Below, in pieces: positions 25,815 to 33,077 of a DNA stretch of 64,000 nt (positions within the stretch are counted from its first letter, which is position 1; the number at the start of each line of letters is the position of its first letter). Made by a program: the position numbers and the translations under genes. The notes below the pieces were generated by a model. That model was not told the DNA's origin. It was given only the letters and a program-made list of their open reading frames with translations, and did not search any database. The DNA is from Streptomyces roseolus (GTDB taxonomy: Bacteria > Actinomycetota > Actinomycetes > Streptomycetales > Streptomycetaceae): assembly GCF_014649855.1 (NCBI RefSeq), contig NZ_BMTV01000003.1, positions 62,001 through 126,000 of the forward strand, read 5' to 3'.

Positions 25815-26755
25815 AGATCCTGGTCGTCGGTGCCGGTGCCACCGGTGGTTACTTCGGCACGATGCTGGCCCGCGCCGGGCAGGACGTCACCTTCCTGGTG
25901 CGGCCCGGCCGCGCGGCGGCGCTCCGCGCGGGCGGGCTGCGGGTGGCCGGGCGGGACGAGGAGTGGGTCCTGGACGCGCCCCGGCTCGTCACGGCAGGCG
26001 AGACGCCGGCGGGAGGGCCGTACGACCTCGTCCTGCTCGGCGTGAAGTCGACCGCCCTCGACGCCGCCCTGACGGACCTGGCCCCCTTCGTCTCCCCGGG
26101 CACGGCGGTGCTGCCGCTGCTCAACGGCATGGCCCATCTCGACGCCCTGGACGCCCGCTTCGGCGCCGGCGCGGTCCTCGGCGGGGTCGCGAAGGTGGTC
26201 ACGACGCTCGACGACGCGGGGACCGTCCGGCGGCTCGCACCGCTGGCGCACCTCGCCCTCGGCGAGCGCGACGGCACGGTCTCGCCGCGCGTGAAGGAGA
26301 TCCGTACGGTGCTGGAGGACGCCGGCATCGACGCGCCCGTGCCCGCGTCGATCGTCACCGCGATGTGGCACAAGTGGGTCTTCATCACCACGATCGGCGC
26401 GGTGACGAGCCTGATGCGCGGCACCGTCGGCGAGGTGTACGACGCCCCCGGCGGCCCCGGCCTCGGCCCCGCGGTCCTCGCCGAGGGCGCGGCGGTGGCC
26501 GCGGCGGCCGGGCACCCGCTGCCGGAGGCCGAACGCGCGGCGTCCCTGGCCGTCGTGTCGGCCCCCGGCTCCCCGATGGTGCCGTCCCTCTACCGGGATC
26601 TGACGGCGGGGCGGCCGACGGAGGTCGAGCACCTCTTCGGCGACCTGACCGCGCGGGCCCGCGCCCTGGGCGTGCCGACCCCGCTGCTCGACCTGGCCAC
26701 CCTCCACCTGCGGGTCCACCAGCGGCGGATCGACGACGCCGGACGCGGTCAGTAG
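25811..26755 (+). CDS. ketopantoate reductase family protein (PanE/ApbA)
   Basis: A 314-residue NADP-dependent reductase, ATG 25811. The dinucleotide motif is VVGAGATGGYFGTMLARAG (5-23); FLVRPGRAAALRAGGL, LGVKSTALDAAL, PLLNGMAHLDAL and the catalytic Lys in MWHKWVFITTIGAVTSLMRG follow in family order. PanE reduces 2-dehydropantoate to pantoate for pantothenate and CoA synthesis, but many Streptomyces carry paralogues of unknown substrate. Coupling to an HxlR regulator, a family that often responds to electrophiles, argues for a regulated 2-oxoacid or aldehyde reductase rather than the housekeeping enzyme. Confidence 0.88.
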   Translation: MKILVVGAGATGGYFGTMLARAGQDVTFLVRPGRAAALRAGGLRVAGRDEEWVLDAPRLVTAGETPAGGPYDLVLLGVKSTALDAALTDLAPFVSPGTAVLPLLNGMAHLDALDARFGAGAVLGGVAKVVTTLDDAGTVRRLAPLAHLALGERDGTVSPRVKEIRTVLEDAGIDAPVPASIVTAMWHKWVFITTIGAVTSLMRGTVGEVYDAPGGPGLGPAVLAEGAAVAAAAGHPLPEAERAASLAVVSAPGSPMVPSLYRDLTAGRPTEVEHLFGDLTARARALGVPTPLLDLATLHLRVHQRRIDDAGRGQ

Positions 26756-26793
26756 GCTCGGCGGCGCCGGGACGGGAGCAGAGGAGCGACAGA

Positions 26794-27435
26794 GTGTTCG
26801 TCAAGGTGTGCGGGCTCGCCACGACCGCCGACATCGACGTGGCCGCCGAGGCGGGCGCGGACGCGATCGGCCTCGTCATCAGCGGGACCAGTGTCCGGGG
26901 CCTGGACCGCGACCGGCTGCCGGGCCTCGTCGGGCGGGTCCCGGACGGCGTGGTGTCGGTCCTCGTCGTCAACGACACCCCGGCCGCCGAAGCCGCCCGG
27001 ATCGCCGCCGGCCTCGGTTTCGACGCGCTCCAGCTGCACGGCCGCGCCTACGGACCCGCGGAGTTCGAGGCGGCCGCGTCCGTCCACCCGCGTCTGTGGC
27101 GGGCGACCGCGCTCGCCGACGGGCCCGACACGCGCGTGGGCGCGCTGGGAGAGGAGGTCCTGCTGCTCGACTCGCCGAAGGCGGGCTCGGGTTCGCGATG
27201 GGACCTCTCGCTCCTGGACGCCGCCCGCCCCGAGGGCCACTGGCTCCTCGCGGGCGGCCTCGCCCCCGGGAACGTCGCCGAGGCCATCGCCACCGCCCGC
27301 CCCTGGGGCGTGGACGTCTCCAGCGGCGTCGAGTCCGCGCCCGGCGTGAAGGACCACGCCCTGGTCCGCGCCTTCGTCGCCGCCGCGAAATCCGCGCCGT
27401 CCGCTCAACCTTCCGACGTCTCCGCACGTCAGTAG
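26794..27435 (+). CDS. trpF: phosphoribosylanthranilate isomerase
   Basis: A 213-residue (beta/alpha)8 protein starting with GTG 26794, seven bases after GAGGAG. Catalytic residues are in place: C6 in KVCGL and D126 in LLLDSPKAGSGSRWDLS, and the phosphate site LAGGLAPGNV plus GVDVSSGVESAPGVKD match TrpF exactly. TrpF converts phosphoribosylanthranilate to CdRP in tryptophan synthesis. It is 38 bp after the reductase on the same strand and far from any trp or his gene. Model Streptomyces lack trpF and use bifunctional PriA, so this stand-alone copy is notable. Confidence 0.9.
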   Translation: MFVKVCGLATTADIDVAAEAGADAIGLVISGTSVRGLDRDRLPGLVGRVPDGVVSVLVVNDTPAAEAARIAAGLGFDALQLHGRAYGPAEFEAAASVHPRLWRATALADGPDTRVGALGEEVLLLDSPKAGSGSRWDLSLLDAARPEGHWLLAGGLAPGNVAEAIATARPWGVDVSSGVESAPGVKDHALVRAFVAAAKSAPSAQPSDVSARQ

Positions 27436-27446
27436 GGGTGAAGCAC

Positions 27447-27466
27447 GTCGTACTACCGAGTACGAC
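27447..27466. promoter_or_regulatory. 8-bp inverted repeat GTCGTACT-ACCG-AGTACGAC
   Basis: Perfect 8-bp arms with a four-base loop, 11 bp after the trpF stop and 36 bp ahead of the next small gene. It is less GC-rich than local terminators and could be an operator for the small gene or a short attenuator-like hairpin. Confidence 0.45.
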
Positions 27467-27502
27467 TACGACCGCGTATCGCCGAGAGCAAAGGGGGCCG
27501 TG

Positions 27503-27751
27503 ATGGTGGAGGAACTGGCGGAGGCCGTGGTGCGGGCGGCCGGCGCGGCGGCGCGCGGCGTGGCCGCGATCCTGTCGGTCCCGGAGACCTACTCGGCGGC
27601 GGCGGAGATCGCCGCGGCGAAGGCGGAACAGCGCCCCGACGACGCGGACGAGAAGGACGAGAAGGACGCGGCGGACGAGAAGGACGGCAGGGCCGGAACC
27701 GGCGAGACGACCGGGACGGACCCGGCGGGCGCGGACGGCAAGGACGTCTAG
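27503..27751 (+). CDS. small charged hypothetical protein
   Basis: An 82-residue protein; ATG 27503 is preferred over GTG 27500 because AGGGGG (27492-27497) is then correctly spaced. Residues 1-40 form an amphipathic Ala-rich helix (EELAEAVVRAAGAAARGVAA), residues 41-82 a Lys/Asp/Glu-rich tail with a repeated DEKD motif (ADEKDEKDAADEKD). No known domain. It might be a helical membrane-surface or coiled-coil peptide. Confidence 0.5.
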   Translation: MVEELAEAVVRAAGAAARGVAAILSVPETYSAAAEIAAAKAEQRPDDADEKDEKDAADEKDGRAGTGETTGTDPAGADGKDV

Positions 27752-27969
27752 GTCGTCCGGGCCGTCCCTTTCGGGCCTCGCCGGGGAGAACCCGCGCGGG
27801 GCGTGAGGGACGCGGCAGGGCCCCGGGCTCCCGCGACCCGGCGGCCAGGTCCTCGGCACGGGCGCCGCGCTCGGGTCCCGCGTCGCCCCCGGGACCCCGG
27901 CGGCCCCCGCAAGGCAGTCGTACGCCTGGGCCGAGGGGGCGGGCGGTGCCGTCGCGTCCCGCCCGGGCG
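27752..27969. other. 218-bp convergent spacer with weak hairpin
   Basis: Spacer between the small charged gene and the VOC gene, which converge. The only structure I see is GGGTCCCG (27873-27880) and CGGGACCC (27890-27897), an 8-bp stem with a nine-base loop that could end transcription on either strand. Confidence 0.35.
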
Positions 27970-28419
27970 TCAGACGCCGGTGTACTGGGCGGCGTACTCC
28001 CCACGGGCCGGGACGACGGTGATGACGTCGACCAGCACCCCGTCGGGGGCGGCGACGATGAAGTGCCGCTGGCCGAACTCCTCGGTGCGCAGGGACAGCA
28101 CCTCGGGCAGGCCGGCCTCCGTCACGAGCCGCCGGTGCTCGGAATCCACGTCGTCCACCTCGAAGTTCAGCAGCAGGCCGCCCCGGAGCGCGGCCCGGTG
28201 GCCCTCGGGAACGGTCGGGTGGGCGTGGTCGAGGAGGGCGAGCTCGTACTGCGGGGCGTCGGGACGACGCAGACTGACGTACCAGTCGGCCTCGAAGGTC
28301 GTCTCGAACCCGAAGTGGCGGGTGTAGAAGTCCCGGGAGGCCGCCACGTCCCGGGTGGCGAGCACCGGGTAGAAGCCGCCGAGCGGGGCCGTCGGCGTGG
28401 TGGCGGGTCCGTTCGTCAT
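27970..28419 (-). CDS. VOC superfamily (glyoxalase/bleomycin-resistance-like) protein
   Basis: A 149-residue protein, ATG 28419. It shows the paired beta-alpha-beta-beta-beta modules of the VOC fold: [34 protein letters not shown] in the first half and [20 protein letters not shown] with [13 protein letters not shown] in the second. Such proteins are metal-dependent lyases, dioxygenases or drug-binding resistance proteins; without a defined metal triad I leave the function open. It faces a TetR gene across two palindromic operators, so it is probably repressed by that TetR and induced by a small toxic compound. Confidence 0.88.
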   Translation of the reverse strand: MTNGPATTPTAPLGGFYPVLATRDVAASRDFYTRHFGFETTFEADWYVSLRRPDAPQYELALLDHAHPTVPEGHRAALRGGLLLNFEVDDVDSEHRRLVTEAGLPEVLSLRTEEFGQRHFIVAAPDGVLVDVITVVPARGEYAAQYTGV

Positions 28420-28441
28420 GGTCGAGCTCCTCCGCTCCGTT

Positions 28442-28464
28442 TTCGCATACCCGGAGTACGCGAA
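28442..28464. promoter_or_regulatory. inverted repeat TTCGCATAC-N5-GTACGCGAA, TetR operator 1
   Basis: Arms match at eight of nine positions around a five-base centre CCGGA, 22 bp ahead of the VOC start. It shares GCATACCC with the second operator at 28476-28492, which supports one protein binding both. Confidence 0.65.
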
Positions 28465-28475
28465 TTTCTCCGTTA

Positions 28476-28492
28476 GCATACCCCGGGTATGC
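28476..28492. promoter_or_regulatory. palindrome GCATACCCCGGGTATGC, TetR operator 2
   Basis: Perfect 7-bp arms around CCG. The first possible ATG of the TetR gene (28489) lies inside it, which argues that translation starts at the later ATG 28516 and that the gene is autoregulated. Confidence 0.7.
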
Positions 28493-28515
28493 GAAATGGG
28501 AAGGACGTGCGGCCG

Positions 28516-29097
28516 ATGGCGGTCAACCGGGCGGAGCAGCGGGCGGCCACGCGGCGGGCGCTGCTGGCCGAGGGGAGGCGGCGGTTCGCCGCCGACGGCT
28601 ACCACCACGTGGTCCTGGCCGACGTGGCGCGGGCCGCCGGGGTCACCAAGGGAGCCGCCTACCACCACTTCGACAGCAAGGCGGGGCTCTTCCGGGCCGT
28701 CGTCTCCGAGGTCCAGCACGAACTGGGCGAGCGGGTCGCGGCCGAGGCCGAGCGGCACGAGGACCTGTGGGAGCAGCTCCGGGCCGGTTGCCGCGCCTTC
28801 CTGGCCGCCGGGACCGATCCGGCGGTACGGCGGATCCTGCTGGTCGACGCGCCGACCGTGCTGGGCTGGGACGAGTGGCGGACCCTGGACGAGGAGTCCT
28901 CCGCCCGCCACCTCGCGGAGGCTCTGGAGGCGCTCGTCGCGGCCGGAACCCTCGCCGACCGGCCGGTGGAGCCCCTGGCCCGGCTGCTGTCGGGGGCGAT
29001 GAACGAGGCCGCGCTCTGGATCGCGCGGGGCGGGGACCCCCGGGCCGCGGAACAGGCGCTCGACCGGCTCCTGGCGGGCCTGCGGGCCCCGGCCTGA
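28516..29097 (+). CDS. TetR-family transcriptional regulator
   Basis: A 193-residue regulator from ATG 28516, placed after AAGGA (28502-28505); ATG 28489 lies inside an operator palindrome and lacks a ribosome site. The N-terminal TetR helix-turn-helix is [20 protein letters not shown] then [20 protein letters not shown]; the rest is an all-helical ligand domain. The C-terminal pattern ([16 protein letters not shown]) is common in Streptomyces TetR proteins of the PF21351-like type. It most likely represses itself and the divergent VOC gene. Confidence 0.92.
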   Translation: MAVNRAEQRAATRRALLAEGRRRFAADGYHHVVLADVARAAGVTKGAAYHHFDSKAGLFRAVVSEVQHELGERVAAEAERHEDLWEQLRAGCRAFLAAGTDPAVRRILLVDAPTVLGWDEWRTLDEESSARHLAEALEALVAAGTLADRPVEPLARLLSGAMNEAALWIARGGDPRAAEQALDRLLAGLRAPA

Positions 29098-29189
29098 ACG
29101 CCTGCTCGGCGGGCGACGGGTCGTGAGATCATCACATCCGCAGCCCCGGAACACCGCAGGTGTCGGGCTGCGGCGCGGGGGGAGCGGAC

Positions 29190-29570
29190 ATGGAGCACGA
29201 CCGGGCAGGGGCGGAACGCGGAGAGCGTACGCGCACCGAACGGCTGACCGAGGGGCTGGTCGTCGCCGTGGCCTCGGTCCTCGCCCTCGGCCTTTTCGCC
29301 TGGCCGGCGACGGTCTTCGGCACGACCGCCTGGCGCCTGGCCACCGGCACCGGGACCACGACGTTCAGCCGGTTCCTGGTGCCGGTGCTCCTCCTCGCCC
29401 TCCTGACGGTGCCGTTCGTCCCGGCCCGCGCGGTGTTCCGCTCGGGCCGGCGCGAGGGACGGGCACGGCTGACGGCGGCGGCCCCGGCGGCGCTGGCCCT
29501 GCTCGCCGGATCCGTGGTGCCGGTCGCGGCCCTGTGCCTGCTCCTGGTGTACGGAACGTACGGGGACTGA
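29190..29570 (+). CDS. hypothetical small membrane protein
   Basis: A 126-residue protein, ATG 29190 with GGAG five bases ahead. A charged N-terminus of about 20 residues is followed by three hydrophobic segments: [40 protein letters not shown] and [20 protein letters not shown]. The loop between the second and third is basic. I recognise no family. It has its own leader and probably its own promoter. Confidence 0.6.
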   Translation: MEHDRAGAERGERTRTERLTEGLVVAVASVLALGLFAWPATVFGTTAWRLATGTGTTTFSRFLVPVLLLALLTVPFVPARAVFRSGRREGRARLTAAAPAALALLAGSVVPVAALCLLLVYGTYGD

Positions 29571-29628
29571 TCCCCTCCGGTGCGGCCGGAGGGGATCCGG
29601 CGTCACCGGCTCCGGCCGGGCGACCGGC

Positions 29629-30234
29629 TCACGGCCCGCGCCAGACGTTGGCGAAGGCCGTGTTCTCGATGGTCCGCCGCTGGCGCACGGCCTCCAGCTC
29701 CATCACCGCGTCGTGGACGGCGGCCACCACGTTCGTCACCGCCTCGTCGTCGAAACCGGGCTCCTCGTCGGGCCGCCCGCCGCCGATCCCCACGGCCGAG
29801 GCGAGGGCTGCCAGGACGGGCTCCCCCTCCTCCCGGCGGCCGACCGCCCGGCGGCGGGCGGGCGTGTCGACCGGCTCCACGCGTTCCGGACCGAAGGGCA
29901 ACCGGCCGGTTCGCCTCCGCCTCAGCTCGCCGTCCTCCTCGAGCGCGGTCCGGTACGCGGCCGCGAGGTCCCGGCCCCGGCGCCACAGCCAGTCCTCGAC
30001 CCTCTCGTAGGGCGGCTGCCGGACGAGCTCCGCCTCGGCCTCGGCCAGCAGCCGGTCGTCCGGTCCCGACGGCCCGCCCGGCACGACGAGATCGTCGTCC
30101 ACGGCGACGGCCCCCGCGCCGACGAGATCGATCAGCTCGGCTCCCGCGAGCGCCAGCGACAGGTCACCCTGCCCCACGTCGGGCCCCGGCCCCGGTTCCA
30201 CGGAGATGAGGAACAGGTCTTTCGCCGTGCTCAT
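29629..30234 (-). CDS. GPP34 (GOLPH3/VPS74-like) family protein
   Basis: A 201-residue protein, ATG 30234. Signatures of the bacterial GPP34 family: QGDLSLALAGAELIDLVGAG near the N-terminus, DRLLAEAEAELVRQPPYERV then EDWLWRRGRDLAAAYRTALE, TPARRRAVGR, and the end VMELEAVRQRRTIENTAFAN. GOLPH3 in eukaryotes binds phosphatidylinositol 4-phosphate and Golgi enzymes; Streptomyces has many copies with unknown roles, some next to conservon-type signalling genes. Here it stands alone. Confidence 0.85.
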   Translation of the reverse strand: MSTAKDLFLISVEPGPGPDVGQGDLSLALAGAELIDLVGAGAVAVDDDLVVPGGPSGPDDRLLAEAEAELVRQPPYERVEDWLWRRGRDLAAAYRTALEEDGELRRRRTGRLPFGPERVEPVDTPARRRAVGRREEGEPVLAALASAVGIGGGRPDEEPGFDDEAVTNVVAAVHDAVMELEAVRQRRTIENTAFANVWRGP

Positions 30235-30370
30235 GTACGGCTCCCCTCGGAGACATCGACAAGGCGAACCCCACCGGCCGGTCCCGCGACCGGCACGACG
30301 GCGGGGCGCCCACCACGATCAGTATCGCCCGCACGGGGGTGGCGGAACGAGGCCGCCGCCCTTCCCCGGG

Positions 30371-30486
30371 CCGACCGCCGAACCGCCGAACCGCCGGACC
30401 GCGGACCGCCGATCACCGAACCGTCGGTCTCCGGCTTCCGGCCACCGACCGCCGACCGCCGACCGCCAGCCGCCGGCCGCCGACCG
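30371..30486. repeat. 7-bp tandem array, CCGCCGA/CCGACCG family
   Basis: In the 254-bp spacer between the GPP34 gene and the membrane gene at 30489, units of seven bases close to ACCGCCG recur: three or four at 30373-30400, two or three diverged ones, and three to four at 30444-30486. A stop codon for the next gene lies directly at the end. No coding potential is seen in the spacer (30235-30488). Confidence 0.6.
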
Positions 30487-30488
30487 CT

Positions 30489-31094
30489 TCAAGGCCGGAG
30501 CCCGACGTGTTCGAGCGCGGCCGCACTGAGGTCGGTGATGGCCTGCCGGTCCCCCCGGCGCCAGGCGTCGGCCCAACCGCCGGACGGCACCGGCAGCCCG
30601 GCCGGCACGCCCGGAGGCCCGGTGAGGGCGCGCAGGGCGAGCAGGTCGGCGCCCCCGGGAGTCCCGGCGAGACGGCGCAGGGTGGTGCTCCGGCGGATCC
30701 AGAGCAGACGCGGCGGGAGCCACAGCAGCAGGACGAAGAGCACCGGGACGACGATGAGGGCGGCCGTGACGACGTCGGCGACCCGGCCGACGGTCTCCTG
30801 GAACGCCACGCCCGCGTCGGCGAACCCCGAACCGGCGTCGGCCGCGGACCGCAGCGGCTTCTCCAGGACGTCACCGACCAACGGCACGTCCGCCGCCGCG
30901 TCCCCCGCCTGGTCGAGCTCCCTGGCGAGATCGCCGCCGGAACTCTCCACCTTCCGTCCCGGTTCGGCCAGCAGCATGATCGTCCCGCGGACGGCGAGGG
31001 CCACCCACACCGCCACGGCGATCAGGGCCACGGCGATCAGGTCCACGAGCACCTGACGGTTCCGGCGGGCGGGCGTCTGGGCGTAGAAGCGCAA
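30489..31094 (-). CDS. hypothetical membrane protein with two membrane helices
   Basis: About 201 residues if translation begins at TTG 31094 (LRFYAQTPARRNRQ), seven bases after GGAG; GTG 31184 is an alternative that adds 30 residues. Two helices are clear: VLVDLIAVALIAVAVWVALA (about 15-34) and VVTAALIVVPVLFVLLLWLP (about 108-128), enclosing a loop rich in Asp and Ala predicted outside. Basic RRLLWIRR-like sequence follows helix two. Similar two-helix proteins starting RFYA are common in Streptomyces but have no assigned function. Confidence 0.65.
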   Translation of the reverse strand: MRFYAQTPARRNRQVLVDLIAVALIAVAVWVALAVRGTIMLLAEPGRKVESSGGDLARELDQAGDAAADVPLVGDVLEKPLRSAADAGSGFADAGVAFQETVGRVADVVTAALIVVPVLFVLLLWLPPRLLWIRRSTTLRRLAGTPGGADLLALRALTGPPGVPAGLPVPSGGWADAWRRGDRQAITDLSAAALEHVGLRP

Positions 31095-31305
31095 CGGAGG
31101 GCTCCGTTCGAGTCGTGGCGGCGAGGAAGTCCGGCCGTCCCGACCTCGGCCCGGCCGACCGGTCGTCGGAATCAACTCTTCCACCGCTCCTCACGGGCAA
31201 ACGTACGCAACACGAGGCACACCGCGAGCCCGGCGGGCCGTGCTGGAGCGCTGGTCATGCCGCCGGTCGGACACGGTCCGTATCCGGCGGGTCGGGACGG
31301 GCGGG

Positions 31306-32874
31306 TCAGCCGCCGGAGCGGGCGGCGCGGAAGCCGGTGCAGCCGAAGCGTTTCCACTGGGTCCGGTCGTCGGTCCCGGCGCGGTAGACGACGACCGTCC
31401 AGTCGCCCGCCTTCGAGGTCACGGGCGGAGCCCCGGGGAAGTCCCGGGGATACACCAGGGTCTTCCCCGCCGGACCGACCCGCATCGGCCGCGTGGTGTG
31501 GCCGAACCCCTTCCCGCCGGGCGGCTTCACGCCGGCCACCAGGCGGAGGGCCCCCTCGCCCGAGAAGGAGAAGCCCACTTCGGCCGAGGAGGCGCCGGAG
31601 AGGTACGTGACCGAGGTCGAGGTGGAACCGCCGGACGGACCGCCCTCGGCGAGCCGGTCGCACTGCCCGATGCCCAGCCGTGCCTGCTTCGGGTCCTTCG
31701 AGAGGGACCAGCGGACCTCGGAGGCGGACTCGACCGGTGGGGCGGGGTCGGCGGGGTCGGCGGGTTCGCGGGTCGGAGCGGGCGCGTCCCGTCCGGACGT
31801 GCCCGACGGCGTCGGCCCGCCGGTGGCCCCCGCCCCGGTGCCGCCGTTCCCCTCGTCCGCGTTCCACGCCTGCCGGGCGGCGGTGCCGGCCACGCCCGCC
31901 AGCACCAGGAGCAAGGCCACCGCGCCCCATCCGCCGCGCCGGCGGCGGGCCGTGCCCGCGTCCGTCCGCGTACCCGGGCCCCGGTCCCGGCTCCGGTCCG
32001 GTTCCGGTTCCGGGTCCTCGGGGGCGTCCGGGGCGACGCGTGTCGGCGGGAGGGCCGGGGCCGCCGGTGCGGCGGAGCGGGCGATCACCTCCGGGACGGC
32101 CGGGCGGTCGGCGGGGTCCTTCGCCACGCAGTCCCGGATCAGCGCGAGCAGTCCGGGGTCCCGGTCCGGCGTCCCCGTCAGGTCGATGTCCTCGTGCACC
32201 GCCCGGTAGGAGACGGCCTCGGCGGGGCCGTCACCGAAGGGAGGCCTCCCCGTCAGCGCGTACGCCATGGTGGCGCCCAGCGCGAAGACGTCGGCGGCGG
32301 CGGAGGTCTCGTTGCGCAGGAGTACCTCCGGAGCGGTGAAGCCCGGGGTGCCGGGCGCGGCACCCGTCCGCGTCAGGGCCGTGTCGTCGAGGCCGCGCGC
32401 GATCCCGAAGTCGATGAGCCGGGGCCCGTCGGCCGCCAGGATCACGTTCTGCGGCTTGAGGTCCCGGTGGGTCACCCCGTAGGCGTGGACGTCCGCCAGG
32501 GCGACCGCGAGCGCCTCGAACAGGCCGCGGCACGCCGCCGGCGTGAACGCCCCTTCGGCGGCCACCGCCTGACGGAGCGTCGGGCCCGGGACGTACTCGG
32601 TGGCCAGCCAGTACGGCGGCTCGCCCAGCGACGCGTCCACCAGTTGCGCCGTGCGCGGGCTGCGGACGGCGCGCACCGTCGCGACCTCCCGCCGGAACCG
32701 GGCCAGCGCCTCCCGGTGCCCGGTGATCTCCTCCCGGATCACCTTGAGCGCGACCATCCCCCCGCCCGGCGACCGCGCCAGGTACACCTGGCCCATGCCG
32801 CCGGCGCCGAGCCGGCCGAGCAGGATGTGGTCGCCTATGCGCGCGGGGTCCTGGCCGGGTCTCAATGGGTCCAC
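31306..32874 (-). CDS. membrane-anchored Ser/Thr protein kinase, PknB-like
   Basis: A 522-residue kinase starting with GTG 32874. Kinase domain about 18-270: glycine loop GRLGAGGMGQVYLA (20-33), Lys44 in VALKVI, HRD loop THRDLKPQN with Asp138, DFG at 155-157, and FTAPEVLL (APE). A Pro-rich juxtamembrane linker leads to one membrane helix (about 316-333), followed by an extracellular part of about 185 residues with a Gly/Ala/Pro linker and a C-terminal globular domain (LGIGQCDRLAEGG, FSFSGEGALRLV, WKRFGCTGF). No PASTA repeats are present, so the ligand differs from peptidoglycan-sensing PknB. Two Cys near the ends of the outer domain may pair. Confidence 0.92.
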   Translation of the reverse strand: MDPLRPGQDPARIGDHILLGRLGAGGMGQVYLARSPGGGMVALKVIREEITGHREALARFRREVATVRAVRSPRTAQLVDASLGEPPYWLATEYVPGPTLRQAVAAEGAFTPAACRGLFEALAVALADVHAYGVTHRDLKPQNVILAADGPRLIDFGIARGLDDTALTRTGAAPGTPGFTAPEVLLRNETSAAADVFALGATMAYALTGRPPFGDGPAEAVSYRAVHEDIDLTGTPDRDPGLLALIRDCVAKDPADRPAVPEVIARSAAPAAPALPPTRVAPDAPEDPEPEPDRSRDRGPGTRTDAGTARRRRGGWGAVALLLVLAGVAGTAARQAWNADEGNGGTGAGATGGPTPSGTSGRDAPAPTREPADPADPAPPVESASEVRWSLSKDPKQARLGIGQCDRLAEGGPSGGSTSTSVTYLSGASSAEVGFSFSGEGALRLVAGVKPPGGKGFGHTTRPMRVGPAGKTLVYPRDFPGAPPVTSKAGDWTVVVYRAGTDDRTQWKRFGCTGFRAARSGG

Positions 32875-33027
32875 GCCGCCGTACTTTAGGCCGTCCCTTT
32901 CGGATCTTGCCCCGGTCGTCGTTCCTTGGGCTCATCCGCTCGTCGCGGATGTGAGTCGTTGGGTTGGATCCAGAAGATTGGATCCGGGATCCCGGATCGT
33001 GGATGCAGGATCCGATATCCGACATTT

Positions 33028-33075
33028 GGATCCGGGATCCGGGATCCGGGATCCGGGATCCGGGATCCGGGATCC
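33028..33075. repeat. tandem array of the heptamer GGGATCC, about seven copies
   Basis: Seven perfect 7-bp units run from 33028 to 33075, only two bases before the end of xylB. The preceding 70 bases (32962-33027) contain five further scattered GGATCC or GATATC hexamers. GGATCC is itself palindromic, so the array can fold in many registers on either strand and may serve as a terminator for xylB. Confidence 0.85.
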
Positions 33076-33077
33076 AG

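Noticed and set aside
26756..27435. Tryptophan biosynthesis cluster around trpF
   Set aside because: No other trp gene is in the window; only the isomerase is present.
28489..28515. ATG 28489 as the TetR start
   Set aside because: It lies inside a perfect operator palindrome and has no ribosome site; ATG 28516 has AAGGA upstream.
33028..33075. CRISPR array
   Set aside because: The units are 7 bp with no spacers; it is a simple tandem repeat.
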